Source: Saccharum officinarum (lineage: Eukaryota; Streptophyta; Magnoliopsida; Poales; Poaceae). Taken from it: a stretch of DNA of 64,000 bases. Under the pieces are notes generated by a model that worked only from the letters and a program-made list of their open reading frames with translations, searched no databases and was not told the DNA's origin. The DNA lies in NCBI GenBank assembly GCA_020631735.1, contig CM036158.1, positions 78,173,447 through 78,237,446 of the forward strand, in the 5' to 3' direction. Below, piece by piece: positions 33,749-45,472 of this stretch. The position numbers and the translations under genes were made by a program. Position 1 is the first letter of the stretch. Each line of letters starts with the position of its first letter.

Positions 33749-34959
33749 ACATCGCTTTGCTGAGTAAATGGCTCTTCAATCTCCTAACAACAGATGGTAC
33801 TTGGCAACAATTGCTACGAAATAAATATCTAGGTTCTAAACCTTTGGTGCAAGTGGAACGTAAACAAGGTGATTCTCATTTTTGGGCTAGCTTGTTGAAG
33901 GTGAAATATGATTTCCTCCGCTTTGGATCTTTTATTATTAAAGATGGATCACAAGTCAGATTCTGTGAAGACAAATGGCTAGGCAATGAGAGTTTGATGA
34001 ATCAATACCCTGGTTTATACAACATTGTTAGGCTAAAATTTGTCACAATTTCAGAAGCACTGAGCTCCTATCCACCTAATTTTCCTGGAGACGAGATCTA
34101 ATAGGTCCTAAATTAGTGGAGTGGAATCATTTGTTGGCACGTCTGGCCAATTTTTCGTTGTCACAGGGTCATGATGAATTTTACTGGTCTTTGCATCCGA
34201 ATGGGCAATTCTCGGTGAAATCGCATTATAAAGCATTGATATAAACCCCAATTCCTAATCTGAATAAATGGTTATGGAAACTAAAAGCACCTCTTAAGCT
34301 AAAGATTTTTCTGTGGTATCTTAGGAGGGGTAGTGCTAACAAAGGACAATCTAATTAAGCGTAATTGACATGGTAACAAAACTTGTTGCTTTTGTCACGA
34401 AGAGGAGACAATTCAGCACTTGTTTTTTGATTGTCGTTCCACGCGCTTCATTTGGAGTTTTTCTCAAGTAGCCTTTAACCTAACGAACCCCCAAAGTGTA
34501 GAACATATGTTCGGCAGCTGGCTAAATGGTGTTACAAAACATCTGAGATCTATAGTTCTGCTTGGGGCAGCTGTGACTTGTTGGTCTATTTGGTTACACA
34601 GGAATGATCTTGTTTTTGAAAAGAAAAAATTTAATTCTCCTTTGCAGGTTATCTATGCAATCTCCCACAGGCTCCTTTCGTGGGCTATCCTTCAGAATTC
34701 GGAGTTCTAGAATATAGTTGTGGCAACATCGCGATGTTTGGAGTAGGTGGCGAAGGATATCTTTATCCGGGCATATGGGTGGTGATCTAGTCTTAGGATT
34801 GAATGTCACTAGAGTATGCTTAGTCTTTCATCTTTATTTTAGCTGTGTGCCTATCCTTTAGGCAGAGGCCGGAAGCTTTTCGTTCCAAAGTTCCAAAGTC
34901 GTGTATCATCTCGATGTACTGCTACTTGAATGCAATAAAATCTTCCGTTTCAAAAAAAA
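33749..34959 (+). pseudogene. 5'-truncated LINE: ORF2 C-terminal end with RT zinc-binding domain
   Basis: Begins in the conserved NIALLSKWLFNLL segment that lies between reverse transcriptase and the C-terminal zinc-binding domain (zf-RVT) of plant L1-type LINEs, followed by RNKYLGSK and the WLGN segment. Around 34170-34440, in shifted frames, are SLHPNGQFSVKS, LKIFLWYL and the metal-binding CCFCHEEETIQHLFFDC. The tail CWSIWLHRNDLVFEKK (34555-34625) is the standard end of the domain. Frameshifts and a stop near 34243 break it. A tail with AATAAA near 34935 and a poly(A) of nine follow, then the duplication. The open frame 33586-34101 is a chimera of flank and LINE. Confidence 0.88.
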
Positions 34960-34969
34960 ATTAGAGGGA

Positions 34970-35496
34970 CTAGCACACATTATTGTGTCATTATATTTGT
35001 ATGTCACGAACATAAAGTGCGCCAGGTAACCTACTGAATCCATGCGCTGTGTGTGTGTGTGTTTTTTTTTTCTTGCGGTGATTCGGGTGTTGTTGTGTGT
35101 GTGTGAGTGGATGGGATGGTTGGTGGGGTGTTCGTGAAACAGCAACAGCAGTACGTTAATGTTTAATCTGAAATTATTGACTAAGATGAAAATCCAGTCC
35201 CTGATATTGGCAGCAACTGTGAGAATCATGACTACTTAGTCTTCGGTCATCAACTCTAGCACACATTATTTTATCATCATAAAAATTGTCAATTTGCATG
35301 TAACAATCTCAATAATTGTTGTCAAAATTAATATATATTCTATTTTGTAATCATCAAATTGTGTATATATATAGGTCCCAGGGGGCCAGAGTCATTGCAC
35401 CCTGCATGCGTTGATGCTGAAGGCTACGTGCGAGACGGCTGACGTGACTGCTTGAATAAAAAAGGCAACTAATGTAGAGGATAAACACTTCGTATC
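34970..35496. other. Intergenic, no gene seen
   Basis: Contains GT-rich simple sequence (35047-35105) and a short TA run (35362-35372). No gene. Confidence 0.5.
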
Positions 35497-35529
35497 TGAT
35501 GGAATGTAATATGGCAAGTGGGCCTGTCC

Positions 35530-35569
<40 letters not shown>

Positions 35570-35619
35570 CTAACCATTCATAGCAATGTATTGAGAATTC
35601 TCCTAATCACTTTCTATCA
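35497..35619 (+). repeat. 5' LTR of the small Copia element (123 bp)
   Basis: Begins TGATGGAATG and ends CTTTCTATCA. It is longer than the 3' copy because the AT run at 35535-35560 has expanded. Immediately followed by TGGTATCACGAG (35620-35631), an initiator tRNA-Met type primer-binding site. Confidence 0.88.
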
Positions 35620-35637
35620 TGGTATCACGAGAAGGTT

Positions 35638-37718
35638 ATGATCTCCGTTCCTCTTGCTTCCGATCATAAAGGATATCGATGTCTCGACCTCCACTCCAAT
35701 CGGATCATCGTCTCCTATCACGTTGTGTTCGACGAGACGTTGTTTCCATTCTCCGAGATGTCCTCCACTCCCCAGGATCCTGTCACACTAGCCTTTTTCG
35801 ACGATGTTGATGATTCCTCTTCGCCTGTTTGGCCAAGAGCTATGACTGCAGGTACTCGTCTTCCCGGCGGCATAGACGCCGCCCCGGGGACACTTGGTGG
35901 CGCCCCTCCTCTGGCGCTTCGGCCAACGCCGGCCCCAGCCGCCAGGTGGCCGGCTCCAGCAGCCTGGCGGCTGGCCACGGACACGGCGGCCTAGGCCAGG
36001 GCACCTCCCAGGGCGCCTCCTTCTCCATCGGTCCGGCTGGTGCTGCTGCCCCTGCGGACACAGTGTCCTAGGTCGTTGCTAGCGGGGCCGGACGGACCAC
36101 CGATCGCACCACCGCTACAACTCCAGAGGCGATCGTTCCTGTCACTAATGCACACAGTATGCGCACCCGTGGCAAGGACAGTTTTTGGCAACCCGTGGAT
36201 CGCCTCAACCTCCACACGACGGCTGCGGTCACCTCTCCGGTGCCGTCGTCCGTCCGCGCCGCTCTCTCGGACCCGGCCTGGCGCCTCACTATGCAGGCCG
36301 AGTTCGACGCTCTGCAGGGCAATGACACCCGGACTCTGGTGCCTCGCCCCCCTGGCGTCAACCTTGTCACCGGCAAGTGGGTTTTTCGTCATAAGTTCAA
36401 TACGGATGGCTCTCTTGACCGCTACAAAGCCCGGTGGGTACTCTGCGGTTTCACACAGCGTCCGGGCATCGACTATGATGAAACTTTCCGTCCAGTTGTC
36501 AAGCCAGCCACCATCAGGGTGGTCCTCACTCTGGCACTGTCTCGCTCCTGGCCAATTCACCAGCTAGATGTGGTTTGTTGACTCTTCCAAGCCCAATCAT
36601 GTTTGTCGCCTGAACAAGTCACTCTACGGATTGAGGCAAGCTCCTCGCGTCTGGCACAGTCGCTTCGCCTCTCACATCACATCCCTTGGGTTTGTTGAGG
36701 CCAAGTCTGACATGTCACTGTTCATCTACTGCAGAGGTGCTGACATGCCTTCCTTCTATTATATGTTGATGATATTGTTCTCACTGCGTCTTCTCCGAGT
36801 TTCCTTCACCGGATTATAGCAGCTCTTCGCCGGGAATTTTCTATGACAGACATGGGGCCTCTTCACCATTTTTGGGTGTCAGTGTTCAGCGCCAAGGTGA
36901 CATCTTATTTCTCTCTCAGCGCCAGTACATGCTGAATATTTTGGAGCGAGCTAGTATGAGTAAATGCAAGCCGAGTAGCACTCCTGTGGACACTCTCTCC
37001 AAGCTCCCTACTTATGGTGCCTCTGTTCCAGATCCCAGTCAGTACCGTAGTCTTGCTAGGGCTCTCCAGTATCTCACCTTCACCAGGTCAGATATTGCCT
37101 ATGCAGTTCAGCAGGTTTGCTTGTACATGCATGACCCCCGGGAGCCCCATCTAAGCGCTCTGAAGCGCATTCTCCGGTACCTTCAGGGTACCTTGGACCT
37201 CGGATTGCACCTTCACCGGACCTCTCCAGTTGACCTCACTGTCTACACCGATGCAGATTGGGCAGGTTGCCCTAATACACGCAAATCCACCTCGGGTTAT
37301 GCGGTGTTTCTCGGGGACAATCTCCTCTTGGTCGTCCAAGTGTCAGCCTACAGTGTCCCGGTCCAGTGCAGAGGCAGAATATCGAGCTGTCGCGAATGGA
37401 GTCGCCGAAGCTTGCTGGTTGCGCCAACTCTTGGCAGAGCTTCGCTATCCTCTCCATTGTGCTACAGTGGTCTACTATGATAATGTCAGCGCCGTTTATC
37501 TCTCCACCAACCCGGTTCAGCATCAGCGAACCAAGCATATTGAGATTGACTTGCACTTCGTCAGAGAGCGAGTGGCCCTTGGTGAAGTCCGTGTCCTGCA
37601 CGTTCCCACTACGTCCCAGTACGCCGACATCTTCACCAAAGGTTTGCCGACGTCCGTGTTCACGGAGTTTAGGTCCAGTCTCAATGTTCGCGGTGCTCCT
37701 AGTTTAGATTGCGGGAGA
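35638..37718 (+). pseudogene. Copia pol remnant: integrase C-terminus, reverse transcriptase, RNase H
   Basis: 35638-35760 encodes KGYRCLDL and the VVFDETLFPF segment, the C-terminal part of integrase. 36159-36570 has the start of reverse transcriptase (KWVFRHKFN, YKARWVLCGF, YDETFRPVV, HQLDV). About 60 bases are then missing before KPNHVCRLNKSLYGLRQAPR (36590-36650). The catalytic YVDD box is encoded at about 36760 but in a different frame from its neighbours. RNase H appears in two frames, YTDADWAG (37240-37265) and SSAEAEYRAV with DNVSAVYL and ADIFTKGLP (37360-37650). Multiple frameshifts make it inactive. Codon use is GC-rich, unlike the surrounding DNA. Confidence 0.88.
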
Positions 37719-37719
37719 C

Positions 37720-37824
37720 TGTTGGAATGTAATATGGCAAGTGGGCCTGTCCACAATGCCTATATATATGTACGTTGACCATTCATAGTAATGTATTGAG
37801 AATTCCCCTAATCACTTTCTATCA
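37720..37824 (+). repeat. 3' LTR of the small Copia element (105 bp)
   Basis: Begins TGTTGGAATG and ends CTTTCTATCA, closely matching 35497-35619 apart from the AT run. Confidence 0.9.
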
Positions 37825-39230
37825 ATATCAATTTATCTTTATTAACTGTTTAGTTGATTAGATGATAATCGTGCACATGCATGATAGACTTTGGAATTGT
37901 CGGCAGATATGAATTCAGTTCTAGCAAAGAGTCATGACATACTGATCTTATTAGAATGGTGAAAGTAATATTCCCTACAGACAATGACATCTCTTTTTTA
38001 GCTTTTCTCATCACCAACAAGAGTTGATGTATATAGCTGGCATAATTCACTTAAACTTCTGTGCTACTTTTGCAGGAGGTTTTAAGCTAGCATATGTCAT
38101 TATATTCCTTTTTTATGCCACTCAAAAAAAATTCTTTAGTATGCCATAAAACTGCCATAATTACAACAGGTAACACAACAAATGTTATGTAGTAATAGTT
38201 TTGTTAAAGTGATGTTCCCTAAATGGCTAGCACAATAAAAATATGTTTGCAAAGTGTTCACCAAAAAGGTTGTAACGCATCAAACCGAAGGTTTGCCACA
38301 ATGGAATGTTGGGCGACAGCAAACTTTAGGCTTTTGCAAAGACACACATGCATGTAAGGTCTCTTCAGCGAAGCATCCACGATGCTTCCTCCAAAAAAGA
38401 GTGTGTATAAGCGATAGCTCCACCTTCACAGAGGCCCCACCCTATCTAAAATCAATTTTGCTTCTCATTCTTGTAGATATAAAGACATTACCGTCTTGCT
38501 ATATTATTGGTTGGGCAGCTAAATGTTTCACTCAAGTTGCTTGTAATATTAGCTCAGTATTAGCAATAGAAATAATACATATATAATGAGCTCCATTGAT
38601 ATCTAATAAGCACTATATATACTGGCTATATATATTTCTTTTAAAATGGATGGGGATATGGAAAAGAAAATAAAGTTTGATTGATTTTTGTTGCAAATTA
38701 AAATCAGTTCACATAATGTATTGTATTATATATATTGATCTTATCAGGCAAAGTTGCAACAAATATGAAATAAATATAATGATGATGTCTCTATGCCTAA
38801 CATACAACTAAACCCCAAATTATATCTGTTCCAAGACACACTTAATCTCCCTGAACATTTATTTAGAACATGCTAATAGAGCTTTACGTTTCTTTCCTTT
38901 AATTCAGAGTTCATGACTTTTTATTAACTAGCAAAACATGCCCGTGCATTGCAACGGGAGAAAAAACTATCATATATTTATGAAAATAACAAAGAAACGG
39001 TACACATGCACATGCACACACACAATAATATAAGTTAATGATGCTAATAATATTTCAATATGCTATTAAAATATATCGAATTAAAGTATAATCTCGATAG
39101 ATTTCTTTTTCTCCCGATGCAAAGCATGGAAAAATTTAGACATATTATCATAACTTACTAACTTTAATTTTCATACTATCCATGTGTTGTAATGGTTAAA
39201 TGTCTTGAGGATCCATAAAAATCCGTAGTT
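37825..39230. other. AT-rich intergenic sequence
   Basis: No gene. At 38940-38970 is TGCCCGTGCATTGCAACGGG, a motif seen repeatedly in grass genomes; a related TGTCCGTGCATTGCAACG lies at 39817-39834. Confidence 0.5.
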
Positions 39231-39373
39231 CTAATAAAAATTATAAGATGTTTTGACATATCTGCATTCATAGCTTTTAATATGAATCTAGACATAATAT
39301 ATATCTAGATGCGTAGCAAAAGTTATGAATCTAGAAAAGTCAAACGTCTTATAATTTATAACAAAGGGAATAC
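39231..39373. mobile_element. Degenerate Stowaway-like MITE
   Basis: The interior reads CTAGACATAATATATATCTAGATGCG followed by AGCAAAA, matching the centre of grass Stowaway elements, and it is flanked by mirrored ATTATAAGATGTTTTGAC and GTCAAACGTCTTATAATTT arms. The right arm ends AACAAAGGGAATA, an eroded terminus. Confidence 0.55.
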
Positions 39374-42300
39374 TTAATTAAAGCCGGCAAGTAGTTAGTT
39401 ATTGATGTGTGAACAATTGATTTGTCCATTTATGACTGTGACGGAAGACCTCTCCTAATTTTTCACATGGCAGCCCTGGTCAAGGATTACAGGGTTATAT
39501 TTAAACTAAATTAGGCAACAAACTACTTAAGAGATCTCAGTTAAATTAGGCAATAAACTACTTAAGAGATTTCAGTTCACATATTGATCTGTTAGACCAT
39601 CTGCTAGTCTAGGTAACTTGCGGATAACAGTCCAGAATAAAAAAAACAAAAATGGATAAATGATAGAAGCAAAGAGAAGCCATGGATAAAAAATTTAAAT
39701 ATAAAACATGGAAATGGAGAACGTTAGTAGGGAAGCAGTTTTATTTTTGTAGAGAAAAGGCAAAACCAATGAACAGATGAAAAACTAAATTAATATTAGG
39801 TATTATAGATAGCAATTGTGTCCGTGCATTGCAACGAAACATATAGGAATCGAATATGGATTATCGCTAGACCTACACATAAGTTGTTCTAACTGGTATG
39901 AATGTGCGTCATGAATACCAGACACATATATACGAGATACGGAGGGTGCAACCAAAATCCCTAGCATATGAGATAGGGACTCATCAAGGAAGAAAATAAG
40001 ATACATGTTAATTTCTAGAGTCCGATGTATTCATCGTGAACTATTTGCTTTGATAACTTGTATTTACGTGAGCTAACACGACCGAAGCTAACATAACCGA
40101 ATTGAGTTAGAAGTCTATTTAATTTATTAACATAATATTAGAATCAATCTAAAGGAACTTCTAGAAGTAAATATAGATAGATAAGATATAGTTTTTATTT
40201 TTTATAAGAAAAATTGAAGAATACCAGAAAAGAAATAGAAAACAGGAATAAAAAGAGGCATATCCGTGCACCCCAGGAGTCCAATTCGAAATTTTTCTCT
40301 TGTGCCGTGTACCACATGGAAGGTAACGTCTTCATGGAAGAAAAAAATGGACTCATGGCGTGAAAAAAGGGTGACGTATTCTATTTAAAGTAAGCTTGCA
40401 ACAGGCGTTTGGTATATGGATTCTAAATATAAGTGTATCTATTACCTAATAATAACACATATGATCACTTACACAATATGTTTTGGAATCGGACTCCGTA
40501 TAACGCTAGACAAGAGCTATTCTAACTCGTATGAGCACGGATTGTATATATAAGTCCGGACGGAAAAAAACTCTCCATTGTGAGGTAGTTAGAGGGAGAC
40601 GGACAAAAAAAATGGATGGAGGAAAAAAAGTCCTGAAATTTTTCGTCCTGAAAACTCTCCAACTAATAATTTCAAATGCAAGTCAGTTAGGACATTGAAA
40701 CAGGATTGAACTTGACCAGCAATTCCCATAAAAAGGTGTAATATTTCAATTATTTATGACCAATCTATTAACACCAACCATATTACTTGTAAATAATGTT
40801 CAACTTAGAACAAATAACCTGACAATCTACGTTTGGAATGAACCCGAGGTTGACACATATTGTTATCATCCACACAGTATAATTTTAAGTTATCTACTTG
40901 TCCCATTTGATCATATATAGCTTGGCGTCGATCTCATATGACGCAAACAGCGCACAGCCATATATAGTTCCATGATAGAAAATGATTTTTCTATCCCAAC
41001 TCACCAGCACAATAATGAGAGAAAAAGTGATCCACAAACCAACCAAGAATGATAAAGGAAATTGTTTTTTTTTGCGAACAGATAAAGGAAATTGTTGAAT
41101 GGTAGATAGTGGCAGTACATGATCATATTGGCATGGTCACACAGAAAAAAGGTGAGGTGTCCATTGTGTTTGGACTTTTGGATAGGGATATGCATGTGTG
41201 CATCATTAGGTGTAGGTTGGTCACAAGGAGAGCACGGTGGGAATGGCTTTTTCAGACAATATTGGTCGGCTGAGGTTTTTCTGTGGGAGCGAGAGAGCCA
41301 GATCCAGATGGAAGGAAGGAATAGCTAGGCAGCTATATATTGAGGTGAGGGGCACCATAGGATTAGACAAACATGCAAATACCGTGGCCTTGGTGGTATA
41401 ACCAAAATGACCAAGATAACTTCAACCTGTCTCTTTCTTTCTCATCACCACGCAGAAAGTTTCATGATTGCTAGCTTACTCTTTCACAATAATGCTGATC
41501 TTTTGCACATTTCAGTGCATATTGCAGAAACATTAGTATCCCACTGTGCTATGGTTTATTATGTGCAGCACGAATTTCAGAAATATCATCGGCAACAGAT
41601 TGTATGATTTTTTTTTTGATTTTATACATGTGTAATCACAAGCGAGAACAAAAATATCCCTTTGGTAATCACTTTTAAACTTTTCGCTAGGATTACTTTT
41701 CAGGTGTACTGTGTACATCTGGAATGCTACTACTTTTGTTCTAGAACTTTTTTATGATATATACATATAGAGCCTGTTCAAAATAACAAAATTAAAGGTA
41801 GCAATAAATAGGAAAAATAGTGCAGATAGCTTGAAAACTATATACACATCGACAGAACTTAGAGAATAATGAAGGGCCGTTATTCATGCATGCATGCATA
41901 AAGAATCCAAGAGCTGAAGAGAGAGGTCGTTGTGAGTCCAAGTCATCATCCACTATCCCAATGAGATCGAATGTTGCCCAACTGCATGATGGCAAATCAT
42001 TGATAGGGCCAGACCAAATCGTCGTCAGCATGTGGACGTGTCAAAAGTCAAAACAGCTATAACGAGACATCGACGGTCGGCAGGATTTTCTTGCTTCGCT
42101 GAGAGGCAACCCGCGTCTCACGCAGAATCAGCAGCCCTTTCCTATTCGTGGTTTAAAAAATAAAACATATTCGTGGTTTAATATTAGAAAATGAATCAAG
42201 GACGAAAAAATAGATCAAGATAAAGAATTTATCATTGATAAAAAATAAAAAAGACCAAAAACCTATTCGTGGTTTAATATTAGATTATCAAGATAAGACA

Positions 42301-42935
42301 AGATAAGATTGGATGTAGTTCACGCACACATGGTCATGCTATTAGCAAGCCATATACACTTCCCCTCCATACCGCTGTCCCGCCTCTGCCACGCTGCCCA
42401 CAACCAATGTCGACCCTAGTCACAACATTTATCTCCTCTCTCTCAAGCTAATGCCCTACTGCCACCGGTCCAATCAGCCTCTCCCACCGCCCAGCGGGTG
42501 GTGCTCTTGCCAACTCGCCCCCACCATCGTCTCGATCGCCACTACCACTGGTCTGCTGACCTCTCGAGTCTTTTCTTTACAGTTGGTGAACAAAAAAAAA
42601 TCCCCAACCCTAAACTCCATACACCAAACCCTAACCACTAACCTGGTCAGGGTTGCCGGCTCTACTCAACTTGTTGTCGGAGGCTCTAGGTCACGGGATC
42701 CTCTTGACTTGTCGGAGGAGGGTCCATAGCAGCCATATATTAAGAGAGAGAAGGAGAGGTGAGGGAAGGAGGTCAAAGGAAGACGAGATCCTGGCCACAT
42801 GAGTGAGGATAAGGCTGAGTCATGCGTTAATGTTATGGGCTCAAGGCTGAGCTAGGCCCATGTGTATGTGTGCCGATCCCCAACCCATGTGAGTTGGTGT
42901 GGTTGCATGTTGTGAGGTTATGTGTTGTGCGTTAA
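39374..42935. other. AT-rich intergenic sequence with decayed repeats
   Basis: Includes a 37-base tandem duplication (39504-39577), a pair of diverged copies (39842-39930 and 40482-40560), TTCGTGGTTTA repeats (42140-42285) and a (CATG)n run near 41885. Short frames, for example 42451-42729, have no domain. No gene can be supported. Confidence 0.5.
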
Positions 42936-43502
42936 CACAAGAACAATCAGTACCGGCAGTGATGAGATCTTCATCACCACTGGATCAAACGACGCACCGA
43001 CGGTGATGAGTTCTTCATCATTGCTGAATCGTATGCCACTCTAGTGGTAATGATTACTTCATCACTACCAGATCAAATGACCCAACAGTAGTGATGAGCT
43101 CTTTGTCATCACTGGAGGTGATGAGTTCTTCATCATCGCCGGATCGTATGTAGCTTCGGTGGTAATGATTACTTCATCACTACTGGATCAAATGATCCAA
43201 TAGTAGTGATGAGCTCTTTATCATCACTGGATCATATGTTAGACCGATAGTGATGTCTAATTCATCATCACCGGATCATAAGCCAGGATGGAGGTGATGT
43301 CCACTTTATCATCACTGGATTGAATGCCGGACTGGCGGTGAGGGAAACAACATCATCTGGATCCTACGCTGATCCGATGGTGATGAAGTTTACTACCGCC
43401 AGTAATAACCATACTTTTCATTACCCACTTTCACAAACATCGGCGAAGCACAATGGTGAAGAGGGGTTACGAGCCGGTGGTGATGAGTTATTTGTAGTAG
43501 TG
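42936..43502. mobile_element. CACTA-like non-autonomous element built of 44-bp repeats
   Basis: About eleven units of roughly 44 bp, each with GTGATGA...TCATCACT and GGATCAWATG. Units two to four are copied as a block of about 115 bases in units five to seven. The right end reads TTTGTAGTAGTG, the complement of CACTACTACAAA, a CACTA terminus; the left end CACAAGAACAATCAG looks like an eroded CACTACAAGAA. TTA occurs at both edges, offset by one base on the left. Subterminal repeats of this kind are usual in CACTA elements. No transposase. Confidence 0.65.
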
Positions 43503-45472
43503 TTAATTTTGTGACCCATTTAAATGCAACATAATTGTTGTAGTTGCCTTTCTCTCTAGTTAGACTATAGTGTCATAATCTTAGTCTTTTTTATTATAAT
43601 TGGTTCCTTATAGCATGGGTTTCCTCACCCCGATGCTCAAGTATGATCTTTTGCATGGGATTAGAGTAGTATCATGTAGTGTAAACATGGTGTATATGCT
43701 GTAGTATGGTTTATGGCCTGCCTCATGGATGTATAGTAGGTAGCAGGTGGTGACAACCCTGTCTTGCCTACGTAGTGCACCATTTTTGGGTCGATTCTTA
43801 AATCATAGGGCTCTTTGTAGTATATTTTAATCAACCCTTGTTTTCCTTTTTCGTTGTTGTCTGGGCCCCACTCCAAAGTGCTATTGAACCCTACCATACT
43901 ATTTCTTATTGTATCTATACAGTTCTATACTAGAGTTGATCATAAGTAGTAAAATGATAGATCATAGGAACCTTTGCACTCACTTGTTGTCTTCCCACTA
44001 GCTACGCAGTTTATCTTAGTTGTCCCTTTTATTCTTCATTGTCACACTACCTTTTTATCTTCACCCACATCTAGAGTTTGGTAGTTGATGGTGATATACT
44101 CATTGGAAATCATATTGATCAATACTCTTAGCCATAAGCTTTCCTCACGGATAAATATGTGATACCTTGGATCCATGGGCCCACCTTCTTCTTTAGAATT
44201 AGTCTTCAGGAGTTAGGTGCTACCTAACTCCTTCTGTGGGAAACCACCGCTCATCTCCAAGACTTCCTAGAGGTCTATGACACTTTCATGATCAAAGGAG
44301 TCACACACAAGATGCCATGCATCTATGCCTTTCCCATTCTCACTACTTGGGAAGGCAATAGTTCTACACTAATCATGAAGCCGTGAACACCTAGGACAAG
44401 TGTTCAAGTGCCTTCCTCATGAAATTCTTTCCAATGGGTGCTATGATGTACGTCTGTGCACTTACATAACCATCTACCTGAGCATAAGAAATACCAATGT
44501 TTTCCCTAAATCATATCATAGGATGGTTTAGCCCATCTATGACCTTAGTGATTGAACCTAGTGCCTAAACCTAATGGTAGAACTAAGCATTAGTATCAAC
44601 CACAAATCCTTCCCCCTTAGCAAGCTTGGAATGCCAAGCTTGACAAGCCTGCTGTTACACAAGTGGACCATCCTACGTGCCATTGGGGGCTGTCCAACAA
44701 CACAAGAACTAGTTACCACAACACCCTACAAGTCCTTGGCTTGGTGAACCATCCTTGGGGTCCACATAGACCATCCATAAAGGCACATCAAATCAAAGTC
44801 TATGGGGCCCTGATTTGATAGATTGTTTGTTTGAGCACAGGGGCCATTCGAGCGAGTGGACTAGAGCCACATACCTTCCACAAATACCCTATCTTGCTTG
44901 GGCAGACTGTTGGTCAGCTCTATATAGAGCCCCAACCTATCTGTAGCACCTTGGCCTTGTCCTACCTGACCATCTTCTCCACCTGGCAGACTATCCAAGA
45001 GTGGTACACTAAGACCAAGTACCTCAGCCTTGTTTGGTTAGATCGTCTAACAGTGCCTGGTGGATCATCCATAAGGTTATAGCTAGAGCACAATTACCTA
45101 AGTTAGAGATGCTCATACCATCGGGTGGCATCCACAAACAATTCACAAAGCCTCTATGTGCTTACACCTAAGTCTAAATGCATGCTTTAGTTACATCCTA
45201 GATTTATGGCTATGAAAACCTTTCACCCTACATCATAGTGTACACCTACCTTCTCCCAAAGCCTTAAATTTTGAAGGTCAAGTTGATCTTTCTCTTAACG
45301 TCTACCCTAAAAAAAGAGGACACTCAATCTCTTCATCTAATCAGTTCCCTAACCATAGTTGCTCATGATCTTTCCATGTATCCTACATATCCTCCCATGT
45401 CACATATCTCTATCGATCTATGCAAGAATGACCACTATAACAAGATACTCTAAGTATTAATGATGGCCTAGG
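43503..45472. other. Unrecognised, possibly decayed coding sequence
   Basis: Even base composition and short in-frame runs such as 44120-44340 (DFLEVYDTFMIKGV) and 44831-45082 look like remnants of a retroelement protein, but stops are frequent and I recognise no domain. Confidence 0.35.
45468..45472. repeat. Left target-site duplication of the solo LTR
   Basis: CTAGG, repeated at 48850-48854. Confidence 0.85.

Larger units (their letters stand above)
35497..37824 (+). mobile_element. Small internally deleted Ty1/Copia element with very short LTRs
   Basis: LTRs at 35497-35619 and 37720-37824 enclose 2.1 kb. A primer-binding site follows the 5' LTR and a GCGGGAGAC polypurine tract precedes the 3' LTR. 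Only the last part of integrase, reverse transcriptase and RNase H remain; gag, protease and most of integrase are missing. Flanking bases GTATC and ATATC agree at four of five positions as a target duplication. LTRs of about 110 bp suit the Ale/Retrofit lineage, which is an inference. Confidence 0.88.

Noticed and set aside
33586..34101. 171-codon plus-strand frame as a host protein
   Set aside because: It crosses the target duplication at 33739-33748; the second part is LINE ORF2 and the first part is unrelated flank.
42936..43502. CRISPR-like array of regular repeats
   Set aside because: The genome is a plant nuclear genome, the repeats are contiguous without unique spacers and they are enclosed by CACTA-like ends.
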